Part shown: positions 1 to 11,964 of the stretch, one piece after another | Numbering within the stretch: position 1 is the first letter of the stretch | Layout of the letters: every line of letters begins with the position of its first letter | Notes under the pieces: generated by a model | What the model was told of the DNA's origin: nothing | Databases searched by the model: none | The model's input: only the letters and a program-made list of their open reading frames with translations | NCBI GenBank assembly: GCA_015680685.1 | Contig: MNCI01001451.1 | Coordinates: 944,274-1,008,273, forward strand | Length of the DNA stretch: 64,000 nt | Direction of reading: 5' to 3' | From: Gnetum montanum | Lineage: Eukaryota > Streptophyta > Gnetopsida > Gnetales > Gnetaceae | Translations under genes and position numbers: made by a program

Positions 1-1008
1 TTTTCAATTGATTTTTTAAAACTTTCTAGCATGTTGTGGGAAAGGATATTTGTGATAATATATTTAAATTTGGAACAATCGATTACCTTCTTAGTAAATT
101 TAATATTACCTAGATCTTCCTTGTTAGAGTTTCATTTTATGTCACTTGATAACTTTAATATACCCAAGAATCTTATGGTTAATAACTTCACTCATTGATA
201 ATTCAACTTATCCTTTTTGTAACAAATCTTATTATTGAAGATATTTATGAACATCATAACTTATAAGTTACAATAGTGATTATTGCTCTTACAATGAAGA
301 TTGTAGTCATCCCTAACCAACTTAAGTATGAAATTCTATGTACAACCTTACTACACTTCTTTATAGCTTGTTATTTTACTTCAACGAAGCCTCCTAGTTG
401 ATCTTCTCTTTTTATTTAATAAACTAGATTAGACTTATGCTAAACTCAACTATGCATATTCCCCTCCTCTTTAAGAAACTAAACCATGACTTACTCTAAG
501 TCTAGTTGACACCTTCAATTCTTTATTAAAGAATGCTTGGCAAAACCTTTGACTATTTAGCTTACAAAGTTCACCATAACTTACAATGGTTGTTCATCAT
601 AATTTCTATGTCTACACTTTTTATGATGATCAACCATTTTTCATCTTAAGCTTTCTTTTATTTTTCTTCTTTATTAGATTATAATTATCTCTATTTACTT
701 TTTTATAACACCCCAATGTTTCAAACCTAGAATCCTAGGTTTGCTATTTATTTTCTTATCCTTAATTCTTAACCATAAGGGTATATTTAAATATATTATG
801 TTAATAGTATATGGTATCCTATTAGTTGTTTATGTTGGTATATTCTAATGTCTTTCTTATGCTTACTTATTGTTATGCATCTTGGGGTTTAAATCCTTGA
901 CTCCTTGTTTACATTTATTACATTGGCATTTTATGGTTAGTACATAATGATGTATTTGCTTATAAGCTTATTTCTTTAAACTCTCTCTTCAATGATCTCA
1001 TGTACTCT
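1..1008. other. AT-rich intergenic DNA, no gene seen
   Basis: Low-complexity AT-rich sequence with stops in all frames. I see no conserved protein fragment, RNA gene or clear repeat boundary in it. Confidence 0.6.
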
Positions 1009-1010
1009 AA

Positions 1011-1011
<1 letters not shown>

Positions 1012-1047
<36 letters not shown>

Positions 1048-1048
1048 T
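1012..1048. repeat. ATT trinucleotide microsatellite
   Basis: About a dozen uninterrupted TTA/ATT units directly abut the left inverted repeat of the MITE-like element that follows. Confidence 0.9.
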
Positions 1049-1290
1049 GGGATCCAACACATCCCCATGTGGTATTCACTTATAATTTTATGTATATTGT
1101 ATCTTAAAATAACTTCTCATGCATTGATAGTATAAATATTTTATTATGTCTCATATTTGTTAAGGATTCGACCTTGGACCTTGCTCTTATCACATATTGG
1201 GAAATATTGTTTTTTTTTGTATTTCTTTTCTTTATTATTATTTTTTGATATTTATTAATGCTTAATGTTGTGGGGTGTTGGACCCCAAAA
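1046..1290. mobile_element. MITE-like element with 22-bp terminal inverted repeats
   Basis: The left end (1046-1067) and the right end (1269-1290) are imperfect inverted complements built around GGGATCCAACAC and GTGTTGGACCCC. The roughly 200-bp interior is AT-rich and has no credible coding sequence. Size, structure and lack of coding fit a miniature inverted-repeat transposable element. No clear target-site duplication was visible because the left flank is the ATT microsatellite. It could also be the inverted ends of a larger decayed element. Confidence 0.45.
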
Positions 1291-3300
1291 AATAAATATA
1301 TGAAAAATAAAACTTTAGAGTACAAAAGCAAAGAAGTAGAGGAGAAATTTCAAAATAACAAAAAGCAAAGGCCCAATGATTTTGTAGATTCCTTTTTAGG
1401 TTTTCATTCTTATAACCAAACTTGAAAAACCTCCCATTTGTGGTAGGAAAAAGATTAGACTGCTTCTTATTAATAAAAAAGAAAAACTAAAGAGAGCAAC
1501 ATTTAGGAATTTAGCTAAAGCATCAATTGTTGAATAATGTCATCTTGATGGAACAAAATTAGTTTCAAGAATAGCTATGAAAAATTACATTACATTGAAA
1601 CTTCCATATCACATAAAAAATAAGAGGATGAAAGCAACAATAAGTATGAAGTAGAAATCCTTGAAGTTAAGGATGTTACCAAATAAAACTTCATTTAATT
1701 TTGGTTAAAACCCATGTAAATACCTGCACCATGTCTAAGAGCTATGAGCAAGTGGATAAGTAAAAAAATAGATAAATTTATCTTCCATGTTGTAGATAGG
1801 ATATCTTGGGTCATGAACACCCAAATGAAAGCATTGAATGCCATAATGCTTAGTGCTTTGACTTTACCCATTCTTAATTTATAGATGATACTCTTTTTTT
1901 TTTTTAACAAAAAACTACTTTCATCCTCAAAAATGCATATAATTGTTTTAATCTTTTTGCTTGTGCATCTAGATTGTAAATTAATTTTACCAAAAGTAAA
2001 ACTTTTTGCAACCACTAAAAAATAATTTTAAGAGTTTTGTTCCAAAGTATAATGTGAAGAAGATAATCTACCTACCAAATATTTGGACATTTATCTCTTC
2101 ATTAAATGAATGAGAATAAATTTTAGAAATATGTTCTTGACAAAGTGGTAAAATATTTGGCTGCATGGAAGGAAAAAAATATTTACTCAAGAAGGAAGAC
2201 TCTAGTTACTTAAATCAACACTTCATGCTATGTCCTTTTATCTATTGTCTTAGTACAGAGCCCTATAAATAGTTGTGAATACTCCAGAAAAACTAGAGTA
2301 TCAATTTCTTTAGTCTCATACTAAGGATAAAATTTTTCATTCTATAAAATGAGATTTTATTTGTTGACCTATTCAAAAAGATAGTTGAGATATTCAACAT
2401 CTTCACTCTATTATTTTGATGTTGCTTGGTGAACTTATTTAGCAACTTTACATAGGAGATAAGACATGGGTTCAAGTGATGCATATCAAGTACCTTTCTA
2501 ATAATCATTTGTTTCACAATGCACCTTCAATAACTTATATTAACCTAACATGATAGAGTTTTGAAAAGCTAAAAGTTTGATTTAAGAGAATAGTGCTTGT
2601 TGAAGGGCAATCAATTCATGAGGGTGATTCTAATTAGTATATGTTAAATGATGTTAATATAAAGTTGGGTCTGGGTATTAAGGATAGATCCTCTTAAGGA
2701 GGCATGGCAGAAAGATATTATAATTCCAAACTGAAAATTTTTTGTCTAAATATTTATATGGAAAATTACCTATGAATGTTCTTTTACAGCATAAAGGTTT
2801 GATTACAATTGAGCTACAATGTCCTACTATTTAATCATTTTGACAAGAACTTACACACATGACTATCATACATTAGAACTGTATGTCTAATCATAATGTA
2901 ATTTCTCAAACTTCTCAAATTTGGGAAAAGTGAAAGCAACACAAATATAAAACTCTTATTGCCTCTACCCTTCATTCCTTATGGTGTTGCAAAAATTGGT
3001 GGGTCTTCAAACATGAATACTACAATTACATAATCAAGTTTCTAAGGTTTATTACAAATTCTTTTTCCTTTAGTTACTATATTGGTGATGGTGATATCTA
3101 AGAAAAAATATTTTGAGTTACTCAACTTTATTTTTTTGTAACGTTTATCTTGCTTTTCTATTTTAATATTTTTATTTTTTCAAATTAATTGGTTTGTATC
3201 TACAGTAGTCTTCTATTCTATATTGAAAGCTCTGGTATCTCCCATTTTATATGACCTCTTTTTTCATTTGCTAGTTTTCTAAAATTTCAATTTTGTCTTC
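1291..3300. other. AT-rich intergenic DNA, no gene seen
   Basis: Short open frames occur on both strands (for example near 1,695-2,015 and 2,293-2,517), but none shows a recognisable family or consistent composition. I regard them as chance frames. Confidence 0.55.
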
Positions 3301-3309
3301 AATATAGTT

Positions 3310-3690
3310 GATAATGTAATCAACTTCTAGTCTTCTGGATGTGTCCTATCCACCATAGAACTAGCTTTACCTTTCATCTAGAAAAAACATAAAGTAAAAG
3401 ATCCAACAAAAATAAAAAAATTACTAAGAAATTAAAAAATACAAAGAAATGGAAATTGTATTAAAAATTAAAAAATTATGAAAAAATTAGAAATATGTAA
3501 AAATTAAACAAATAAACAAAAAAATACAAAATACAAAATAAAAAATGCACTTATAGTTCTCAATTAAAATGTTGTATCTCCCCCATAGCTAAGGTCTAAG
3601 TAGGAGATCTTGAAGATGGAACAAGTGACAAGAAAGTTGGATAATGAGATTAACTTTTAGTCTTTTGGGTGCATCCCAACCACCATAGAG
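3310..3690. repeat. Decayed dispersed repeat, copy 1
   Basis: An A-rich stretch is followed by a core reading like CACTTATAGTT, TCAATTAAA and GTATCTC, then a TAAGGTCTAA-AGGAGAT motif. The same order recurs at 4,756-5,010. Within this copy a segment around ACCACCATAGA occurs twice, near 3,350 and 3,680. It is probably non-coding sequence of an old retroelement. Confidence 0.45.
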
Positions 3691-4127
3691 GGGGTGTGTC
3701 GAACCCCAAAAAGAGAATTTTATTAATTAAATGAGATTAAGTACATGATCAACAATTGAACATATTGATGGATAAATAGGGAGAAGAACAATGACAAATG
3801 CGGATGTTGAAGGAAAACATCTTAATACATAATCCTTTACAGGGTGTGGGAGTACATTCCAAAGAGTAACCTTATGTTGGGAATCAATAAGAACTACGAG
3901 TTAATAAGACAGGAGAACAACAAAGAGCTAAAAATGCTCAAAATTATGATAACACACTCTGATGTAGCAGATCGAGATTGGGAGGAGTGCATGAGTTGGT
4001 GTATCTGCTCCAAGGCTACAAACAATAAAACAACTGATTAGTATCCAACTTTAACTTAGAAGTACGAGATAAAATTTGGAAATGCACAAGGCGAAGAATT
4101 TGAGATTTTTCCATAATATTTAAATGG

Positions 4128-4680
4128 TTAGAGTTGGATGAATGAGTGTTCTGGAAAAGAGCTGCATCTACGCTTCCATATATAGTAAAGAATGAGGGGC
4201 CTAATAACTTTCCAAAGAAACTGAAGGTCAGTAGAGGGGGTGGCTAGAAAGTCAAATAAGATATCCTCATGGGAAAACGTGCACAAACGAAAAACTTTAG
4301 AAACCCACTCCCATGAAGACTGAGTGAAAGGGTAATGCCAAAAAACGTGGAAAAAATCATCAGGACCTCCACAGAGAGGGCAATTAGGGTTTGGAATCCC
4401 AAGGTATTCACGGCATTTGCCGATAGGCAGGCCTTGATGCAGGAGGCACCAAAGAAATTGTTTACTTGTTGGAAGAGTTGGAAGGCTCCAAACTCGTGAA
4501 AAGAGAGAGAGCCAAAACTGTTCAGACTCTTCTTTGTGCCATGATCGATTGCATTGATTAACAATCATAGAGGAATCATGCAACAATTGAAAGGGCACAT
4601 GTGGTTTATACGGTAGAAGGTTCGATCCATTAGTCCACTGAAGACCATGGAAGAGACTAGGAACCGAAGCATCATAGTAG
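4128..4680 (-). pseudogene. LINE fragment: zf-RVT zinc-binding domain
   Basis: A 156-codon open frame on the minus strand matches the zinc-binding domain found at the C-terminus of plant non-LTR (LINE) reverse transcriptases. Visible are W-SLFSRVWSLPTLP, SKQFLWCLLHQGLP, the C-PLCGG cysteine pair, HVFWHYPF and a following W-W. The frame can be read upstream to about 4,680 but no reverse transcriptase palm or endonuclease is present, so this is a 5'-truncated LINE tail. The matching A-rich tail is not evident. The family is inferred from motif spacing; the element is inactive. Confidence 0.7.
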
Positions 4681-4732
4681 CTTTATAAGGGATTATGGTG
4701 AGTAACAAATACTTCGCACATTGATTGTATGT
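4679..4732. repeat. Short dispersed repeat, copy 1
   Basis: A block containing GATTATGGTGAGTAACAAA and TCGCACATTGATT is repeated at 6,786-6,860. Here it adjoins the LINE fragment. Its origin is unknown. Confidence 0.5.
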
Positions 4733-4755
4733 AACTACTCTAAGGTTTTCCTTTC

Positions 4756-5010
4756 ATTAAAAAAAACATAAATTCAAAAACTAAACAAAAATAGAGATTT
4801 ATAAAGAAATTGGAAAATATAAATAAATAAAAACGTATTAAAATAGAAAATTATGAAAGAAAAAATTAGAAAATAGACAAAAAAGGTAAAAAAATTGAAA
4901 AAACACTTATAGTTATCAATTAAAGTGGGGTATCTCTCCCAAGATTATGGTCTAAAGAGGAGATACAAAAGATGCAACAAGCAACAACGGTGTTGAATGA
5001 TGAGAGGATT
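4756..5010. repeat. Decayed dispersed repeat, copy 2
   Basis: Direct-orientation partner of 3,310-3,690. It has the same A-rich run, CACTTATAGTT, TCAATTAAA, GTATCTCTCCCA and GGTCTAA-AGGAGAT in order, with many substitutions. The LINE fragment and its surroundings lie between the two copies. Confidence 0.45.
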
Positions 5011-5039
5011 GCAACTTTTTAGGATTCCCTATATGGGTT

Positions 5040-5575
5040 TATTTGTTGGATGTTGACTAAAATCAATTTTTATGAGTTAGTAGGATGGAAAATTTGCAAG
5101 GCACTAGATGGGTAGACAACATGCACAAGATAGGGTCCCTTCAAAAGTGTTTGAAGCTTTGTATATTAAAGCACATCATTGGGATTCTAATACATGATCT
5201 TATCTCTAGGTGTCTAATCTTGATATGCCTTTGATTCTAAAGACTTCATTATGTATTAGTACTATCATCCTATTCTCAATTTTCATATTTGGGTTCATTA
5301 ATCTCTCTTTTTGAGCTAGAGTGTGATCTAATTTAAAATCATAAGAAATGATAAGTATCTAGAGCTATGTTTAAATTAGCGTTTTAGTAGTTTTTCATAC
5401 ACTAGTTCATAGAGAAAGTAGCCTATAGTAAGCTTCTAAGTTAAGCAATATTCACAAAGGACATTGTTTAATTTATTATTCCAATCCTTTCTATATTTAC
5501 TAATTATTTTTTTAATGATTCTAGTGATATTTCTATTCATCATTTTAGCATGTTCATTGGCTTGGAGGTGATACC
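5040..5575 (-). pseudogene. Decayed Ty3/gypsy integrase fragment
   Basis: Minus-strand translation from about 5,575 downwards shows the end of an LTR-retrotransposon integrase core. It begins with an ANEHAKMMNRNI version of the usual ANGQAE motif, which normally holds the catalytic Glu. It continues through IIKKIISKYRKDWNNKL and ends near LVYEK, in place of LVYG. The family's usual ANGQ has become ANEH. Stops and frame changes follow toward 5,040. It is a dead remnant, apparently cut at about 5,575 where another repeat starts. Confidence 0.6.
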
Positions 5576-5712
5576 GTTTGGGACCACCAATGTTGGGCCT
5601 TCGGTTTCATGACTTTAGGATCATGGGAAAACAAAAGTGTTCCTTAAAATAGGGTTTAGGTGCTTGTTAGTCTTTTGGCAACACTAAGGCCCAAATACCT
5701 TTGAATAAACTC
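5573..5712 (+). repeat. Dispersed repeat also found at the right window edge
   Basis: Sequence from ACCGTTTGGGAC through AGGGTTTAGGTGC, TTTGGCAACAC and AAATAAACTCA matches, with substitutions and internal length differences, the sequence starting at 63,892. At both sites it interrupts retroelement coding sequence: integrase here, protease there. It is probably the start of an LTR or another element. Confidence 0.55.
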
Positions 5713-6785
5713 AGTGGTTATGAAACAAACTAAACATGAGTATGTGTTTGCTATTGTAAATGTTGAAATGCTTAGGTTTGTGTATGAAACTGTAACTAGC
5801 TATCATAAAAGAAATTCAGCAAGCTTTGTCAAATACTATGAGTTATTAAAGATTTCTATTTTGTCAAGCTTAGTCTATATAGTCCCTATAGTACGCTACT
5901 TGAAACACATAAGATTTCACAAAAATGCTTGAGCATAATTCTGACAATCTACTCTTAATTTCCCTCAGAGAGAAAATTCCACAAGAAAACTAGAAATAGA
6001 GAGATTTAAAGAATTTAGAAAGAGAGAGAAAAAAAAAGAGAGCAGATTTGTGTGAATCTCAAATATTTAGGCAAGATAAATTAAACATGATGAAACACTT
6101 CGTAATAAAGCTATTTCAATTCAGTCTATGTATAACAAATTGTCTAAACCCTCTAAGCTCAACAAGCAATTTCATAAAAGACAATCTTATTACACTACCA
6201 AAACGTTTTGTAAACAACAAGTACAAGCTTTTGTTTGGCTAGTTAACGGTTGCCAAGAATTGTAAACACTAGAACTAGCAGAAAAATTTGACAATTTCAA
6301 GATTGAAATCCAAGGCAATTAACTTTTTTAAAAAATGAAGCTATTTCAAGCAAGTCAAAGTATCAAAGATTTGCTAAATCCTCTAGACTTAAACAAGCAA
6401 TTTCAATAAGACATTATGATTAAATTACTCAAGATGCTTTTCTAAGACAACATAAGCTCTTATATGGAAAATCTAATAAACATCTAATATTGTGCAAAAA
6501 CAGAGCTATAAAAATAATCTAGAAAATCCCAAAATTAAATGCCAAGCACAATACTATCTAGACCATTAGCTAAGCAACCAAAACAAAATGGGAAGAAAAG
6601 AACTCAAAGAAGTAAAACAAAGCAACCTAATTGATGTCTTTAGTAATCCATGCTTTTACAATCTTTAATATTTTTCTAAGTATCTTTTCTCAAAATTTTC
6701 CACACCCTGCCCACCCTACCTGCCCCTCTTTTCCTCTTTCAAAATCCTACCCATCTAGCCCTTTTCATAGTAGCTTTGAGTAGTT
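5713..6785. other. AT-rich DNA, no gene seen
   Basis: There are short frames only (5,714-5,932 and 6,048-6,242), without recognisable motifs. This is possibly the interior of the element whose edge lies at 5,573, but I cannot support a boundary. Confidence 0.5.
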
Positions 6786-6862
6786 ACATACATCATAAGG
6801 GATTATGGTGAGTAACAAATACCTCGCACATTGATTATGGTGAGTAACAAATACCTCTTACA
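6786..6862. repeat. Short dispersed repeat, copy 2, internally duplicated
   Basis: The block TTATGGTGAGTAACAAA plus ATACCTC occurs twice in tandem, about 36 bp apart, and matches 4,679-4,732. Confidence 0.5.
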
Positions 6863-7373
6863 CCACTTGAGCAGCAGTATCCAAGGCCCACGGCACTTGA
6901 GTGGTGCAATGAGGCCTTGCGTGATTGAGCAACTCGGGGAGATTTAATTTTAACCATTTTAAGAAATTATAACTTCTATAGGAAGTTATTATAATTAGAG
7001 AAATTTATACCATAGTTGGGAAGTGTCCTAACAAAAAATATCCTATGAATTTTTAAAACAATGAAGATAACATTGGCTACAGCATATACACTTTTACGTG
7101 GAACTTCTTTATTTGTTTGGATTAGTTTATTTGGGGTGGACCCCTTGTGGCCTTTGTATGGGGTGTTTTTGCACTGAGAGTAGCACTGAATTCCCTCCTT
7201 TCTCACGTACTCGTAGCAACGTCCGCAGACCAGAAAGCTGCGCTCGTGTCATGTCATGCGATAAACAGCTCCACATTTGCATTCAGGCCGACGTTGTCAG
7301 CGTAGATCTCGCAGACACGACATTTGTTTGTTAAACTTGTGCACATGCTTACCTTCACCACCTGCAACGCCAT

Positions 7374-7655
7374 TTGTCGTCAACTTTGCCAAAACCCTCG
7401 GCCATTGCTGCTCACGTCTCATCCACGCTCCGCAAATACCGCGGCAAGCTCACGGTTTTGCTGGTTAGGGTTTCGCTTGTCGCCATTCTGGGAAAAAAAA
7501 TTGGAGAAATGGATTTTGCGCAGGAAGTGTTCGACAGAATGTCTGGAGTAAATGATTTGAATTTGTATAATATCCTAGTCTCGAATTTGGTCTGGGGTTT
7601 TTGCCCGCAGTTGAAATTATTAATGATAATGATAAATGATGAAAATCAACTGTAA
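7374..7655 (+). pseudogene. Possible PPR-protein fragment
   Basis: In a 93-codon frame the stretch MDFAQEVFDRMSGVND followed by LYNILVSNLV resembles one pentatricopeptide repeat (A-x-x-VFD-x-M ... YN-x-L/I). The region is less AT-rich than its flanks and two other frames are also open, so the frame is uncertain. The reading frame degenerates after one repeat. A single motif is weak evidence. It may be a retained 5' scrap of a PPR gene or chance. Confidence 0.3.
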
Positions 7656-7783
7656 ATTTTTCTAAAACCATATTTGGTTGCCATTTTTGTTTTTGTATTT
7701 TTTTTTAAGTACATCAATTTCAGAAATCCCTCATTAAAGTTGTTCCTTCAACATTTTTGGTATCTCTGGCAGAAACACACCTT

Positions 7784-8400
7784 TCAATTGCTTAAAATTA
7801 TCCTCGATTTATTTAATATACTGATAAGCTCCTTAAGTTTTTGTGATTTTGTTGCCTTGGCATCTCTTCCATCCAATTTCCAAAATAACATCATGAATTT
7901 GGACATCATATTCCACATGTATAGAAATCTTTTGATGCCAATCCAAGGACTGTTTTTAATGAGAGCTCTCCTCTCAAGGAGCTGAACAACATCTTCACCC
8001 AAAATTTTCTGGACAAGATGCCATCGGATGCCAAGGAAAAATGAACAAATGTTTAAAAAAATGCATCTTTGTACTCCTATCCAATGTTGGCAAAAGCAAA
8101 ATCAAAGAAATCTACCCTTTCCAAGGCCAGATTCTCTCCTCCACTTATCTCATACTTATGTTTAATGGCCTCAATAGCTTCACTTTTGTCTTGTTGATTT
8201 CCAATATAACTGCCAATAATTTTCAGGGCCAAAGGTACACCTCCAAAGACCTTAAGAATGTACTCTGACTCCGCAGAGCTTATACAGTCTGACACTATTT
8301 CTGCTCTCATGGTGTTATCTAAATGGCATGCTCCTTTGCAGAGAAGGCACATCAAAAATTTTATATTGGGATTTCCAATGCTTAGGCCATCTCACACATT
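7784..8400 (-). pseudogene. Broken NBS-type disease-resistance gene (NB-ARC)
   Basis: Minus-strand reading from about 8,355 shows VFGGVPLALKIIGSYIG, a clear form of the GLPLAL motif of plant NB-ARC ATPases. It is preceded by a degenerate CKGACHLD segment that may correspond to the LFCWHAF region. Further on, after stops near 8,077 and a frame change, GEDVVQLLERRALIK resembles the L-x-x-L-x-x-R-x-LI block that follows the NB-ARC in TIR-NBS-LRR proteins. A KATKSQKL segment follows. No P-loop, TIR or LRR is recognisable. It is a decayed fragment of an intracellular immune receptor lying 2 kb from a receptor kinase of immune type. Confidence 0.55.
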
Positions 8401-10357
8401 TGATTCCCTGGCTGTGGGGAGAGTCTGAGTTTATCACACTGAAAAGGATTTTTAACCAGAGTTTTCTGAGCTCTTCATGAATCAAAACAGAATTGTACGC
8501 CAGTTGTTATTCTAGTTGTATGTCACCCATGCATACCCTTTGGCCGATCGCATAACCTTCTTGAAAAAGTTGCAGTGCTTGGAACTGGTGTTTTGCAAGG
8601 TGAAAGAATACTAAAAAGATCATTTAATTTAACTTAAAGACGATTTCAGAATGTCTTGAAGGTTTAATGGGATCATCCAAACATAAATATGTTACATCTT
8701 TCATATGAGTTTGAAACAAATCTTTTTCAATAATGTCAAAAAATGCTTTGTGCCAAGCAAACACAAGACTATGACACTGACCACCTTCTGTAACAATCAT
8801 GGTTTTACAACAAGAAGTTGCAGTACCTCTACCACATTCTTACAATATTCCTCACCAGAATTCTGTAACTTGTAACCAAATCTGTGCTCTCAAATGGCTT
8901 CATATTGAGCAGAATAGAAGCAACAAGATCTCTTTTATTTTTTATTTTTACCAAAATGAATTTAGAAAAGGAAAGTTCCATGTTTTATTTTATTATGTTC
9001 ATTTTCATCATCTTCTAATAAAGAAAAATCGGCATTTCTATCACAATTCATGGGTATTCCTTCGCATATTCCTTATGATTGAATAACGTATAGACCAAAA
9101 ACCTATTCCATGAAATGGTTGAAATGTGTCAACAATAATATATAGTAAATTTATTCTCAATCCCTAAGCATTGGATTAACTTATTAAATGTAGCACTTGG
9201 AAAGTGAGTTTTGTTATCAAAAATTAGGATTAGTATTATAAGAATGAAGTGCTATCCTAGTGGTAATATTCTTGATTTGAAAGCTCTACATCATAGGTTT
9301 GATTTGAAAGCTCTATGGTTTGCTAACTAGACTACCAACCATCTCTTAGCTTGGACTTTTCTTTGTAACTCAACATTGACCTAGTAAGCATCACCATGAG
9401 AAAGTTTAACTCTTTAAACAAATAAGTTAAAAATGATAAACACCAAAGCATGTCATACATTAGAAAATGAAGTTCAAAGCATCCATAATAACTATAAGGA
9501 TAATTGTACATCTTTATTATGTCAGACGGTGAATGTATCTTGGTAATTAGTTTCAAGTGTTGTACATCAATTCCCCTTTCATTGCATGTTTGTAAATTTT
9601 AAAATGTCTACTTAAAAGGAATCCCTTCGAGTTCATGCACTTGTAGGCAAAAAGCTTACTTTTGTCTTACAAGTCAATGTTAATCCCTGTAAAAAAAGGA
9701 ATCAACTACCAGATATATGTACTCCCCTAGTTATAAAAATGCTCAAAAGGCATTATTAACTCTTTTGGAATCTTTAAAAAGCATCATGAATACCATCAAG
9801 ATTCTACATTTACAAAGCTTAAAATATGAATAGTATATTAGAGGAAGATTATACAAACATATGTCCATTACAAGGTGAAACCTAAAAACATCAAACTAAG
9901 TTACTTAGCTAGGAGGGGAAAAAAAAACAATTATTTTATGAGGGGCAATCGCTCTCATAGTAATGAGCAAATGTATTCTCTTTAAAGAAGTAACAAAGCA
10001 GAGTTGTACTTAATACAATTAATTAAGCAACAATCCCAAGCACCTAAAATAAATGCTAATCCCCTACTACCCTTCATTGATTCTGCTGTAGGTTAAAGTA
10101 GCTGCAGGCTTGGTTTCTGATAAAAGCAGTGGTTTGTACATGTAAAACCTATTTTATTTCATTGGAAGATGAAGCAAATGCTGGAAGTCACCAATATTGT
10201 AGACACCTACTGTACAGATACAAGCAACAATGGAATTATCAAAATGAGACAACAACAAAGAGAACCAAGATTAGACAAAGCATTTTTACAATTTGCAGTT
10301 AATGCAGATAAAATTATTGGTGGATTCATCTCTTAAAAGAATACTTACTTGGAATGA
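8401..10357. other. Intergenic DNA downstream of the receptor kinase
   Basis: AT-rich sequence without recognisable genes. A weak SINE-like block lies at 9,245-9,312. The stretch 10,000-10,357 is presumably the 3' flank of the minus-strand receptor kinase. No polyadenylation signal was assigned. Confidence 0.45.
9245..9312 (+). repeat. Degenerate SINE-like fragment
   Basis: The order CTAGTGGTAATATTCTTGA, TTTGAAAGCTC and TCATAGGTTTGAT parallels the tRNA-like A-box and B-box part of the better copies at 56,040-56,165 and 56,900-57,010. There is no tail or boundary. Confidence 0.35.
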
Positions 10358-11964
10358 CTAATTTGAAGAAAACGTTGAGCTTTCAGCTTCTACCCTTCTA
10401 CGGTAAAGAGGGGGTTGTGATTCCACAATATTAATAACTTCTTCCAAGTTTTCTGGCAATATCATTTGATTTTGAAAGTTTCCATTAATAGACTGTAGAA
10501 ACATCTCAACTTCTTTCATGCTAGGCCTCATAGAAGCATTATGGCAAGTGCATCTTAGGCCTATCTTCAAAATGCTTTCCACCACTGACATTTCGTCATC
10601 TTTGTCCATGGCAATTCCCCCTCCACCTTCATCTGCCATCTTTAAGATACTTTTCAGCATCTCTTTTCTTCCTTCACCGACTCTCTCTTTCAAAGCCATG
10701 GAGATCCACAATGGCAATGTGAGATCTCCTGAAAACATTTCATGTGTAGGGCTCAATCTTGTGATGACTTCCAAAGTAACCACACCAAAGCTATATACAT
10801 CACCTTTGATAGATATTCTCTGCCCAGTTCCATACTCTGTATACATTTCTTGAAACTTAGTGTATGCAACTTGTCATTATAAGAAAAAAGGAAATTAAAG
10901 AAGATTGAAAATGAAAAAGGAATACCTGGTGCAATATAGCCAATAGAACCTTTAAGAGAGGAGGATGTTGTTGGGTCATCAAAATGGTCAAGAATGAGGC
11001 AAGATATTCCAAAGTCAGAGATCTTGACAGTCATATCTTCATCGAACAATACATTCTCTGGTTTGATGTCACAATGGATCACCTGAAAATCACAATCATG
11101 ATGCAAATAGGCAAGTCCTCTGGCTAACTCTGTTAGTACTTTAATTCTCATAGGCAAATTTAAACATGTCAAATGACCATCTTCTCTGTTGTAAAGAAGA
11201 GAATGAAGATTGCCATTACTCATGAAAGGTATTACTAGGGCTTTTAATTCATCAGACCAGACCACAGTAATAATCTTCAAAATGTTGCGATGCTTTACTT
11301 TCCCCAATGCCTGACATTCCTTTTTGAAGCTTTTATCAGTTTCACTATGGTTTGCAGAAGAGAAACATTTTACAGCAACAACCATTCCAGAACTTAAGAC
11401 ACCTTGGTAGACCTTTCCATGTCTGCCTTGGCCTAGGAAGTTTGAAGCACTGAAATTGTCTGTGGCCCTTTGAAGTTCTTCCATAGATATCTTTAAGAAT
11501 TTTTCACTTATCCTTGGAATTTCCCCTTTAGATTTTTTGATTCTTCTGAAAATGAATAAGATCCCTGCAACAACCAGCAACAAAAGACCACCTAGAATGC
11601 CAAGCACAATTTTCAGAATAGTGCTTTTCTTAAAGTGAGGGCTGTGTTGCCCGGGAGGAGATATTAGACAAGCTTTGAGGCCATAGCATCTTCCGCATAA
11701 ATTTGGGTTCCCAAGGAATGACCATCTTGTTAATCTTAGCTTTCGGATGGAACTGTTCAGACAAGGGACTTCTGCATCAAAGTTGTTGTAGGAGAAGTTC
11801 AAAAATTTGAGAGCCGAGTGATTAAACAAAGATGCAGGCACGGGTCCGGTAAAATTATTACTAGACAGATCAATGCTCCGTAGCTGGGTGACCTTCTTCC
11901 CAATTGATTGGGAAAGGTTGCCTCCGAAATTATTGAGGGAGAGATTGATTTGGCGGGCATCCAA
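10358..11964 (-). CDS. Receptor C-terminal half: LRRs, TM, non-RD kinase
   Basis: This is the in-frame continuation after the TAG, about 509 residues over two exons (11,964-10,926 and 10,848-10,358). It has the last three LRRs, the CGRCYGLKAC cysteine pair, and a transmembrane helix IVLGILGGLLLLVVAGILF followed by the basic stop-transfer RRIKKSK. The kinase has the Gly loop GQGRHGKVY, VAVKCF (ATP-binding Lys), HRNILKI, HCDIKPENVLF, DFG, and APE reconstructed across the intron, then GDVYSFGVV and a conserved Arg in subdomain XI (MRPSMKEVE). It has no start of its own, so without readthrough it is not expected to be made. All visible catalytic residues are present, which argues that the stop is recent. 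Confidence 0.75.
10849..10925 (-). other. 77-bp intron in the kinase domain
   Basis: The donor is CCAG|GTATTC at 10,925 and the acceptor TTTCAAG|AAATG at 10,849. Splicing rebuilds the Glu codon of the APE motif (G + AA), giving IAPEMYTEYG. To my knowledge LRR-XII kinases commonly carry an intron at this place. Without splicing the frame runs into intron-coded hydrophobic residues. Confidence 0.85.

Noticed and set aside
3690-3712. Second MITE marked by GTGTCGAACCCCAAAA, and a third near 55,990
   Set aside because: No inverted partner was found within a plausible distance at either place.
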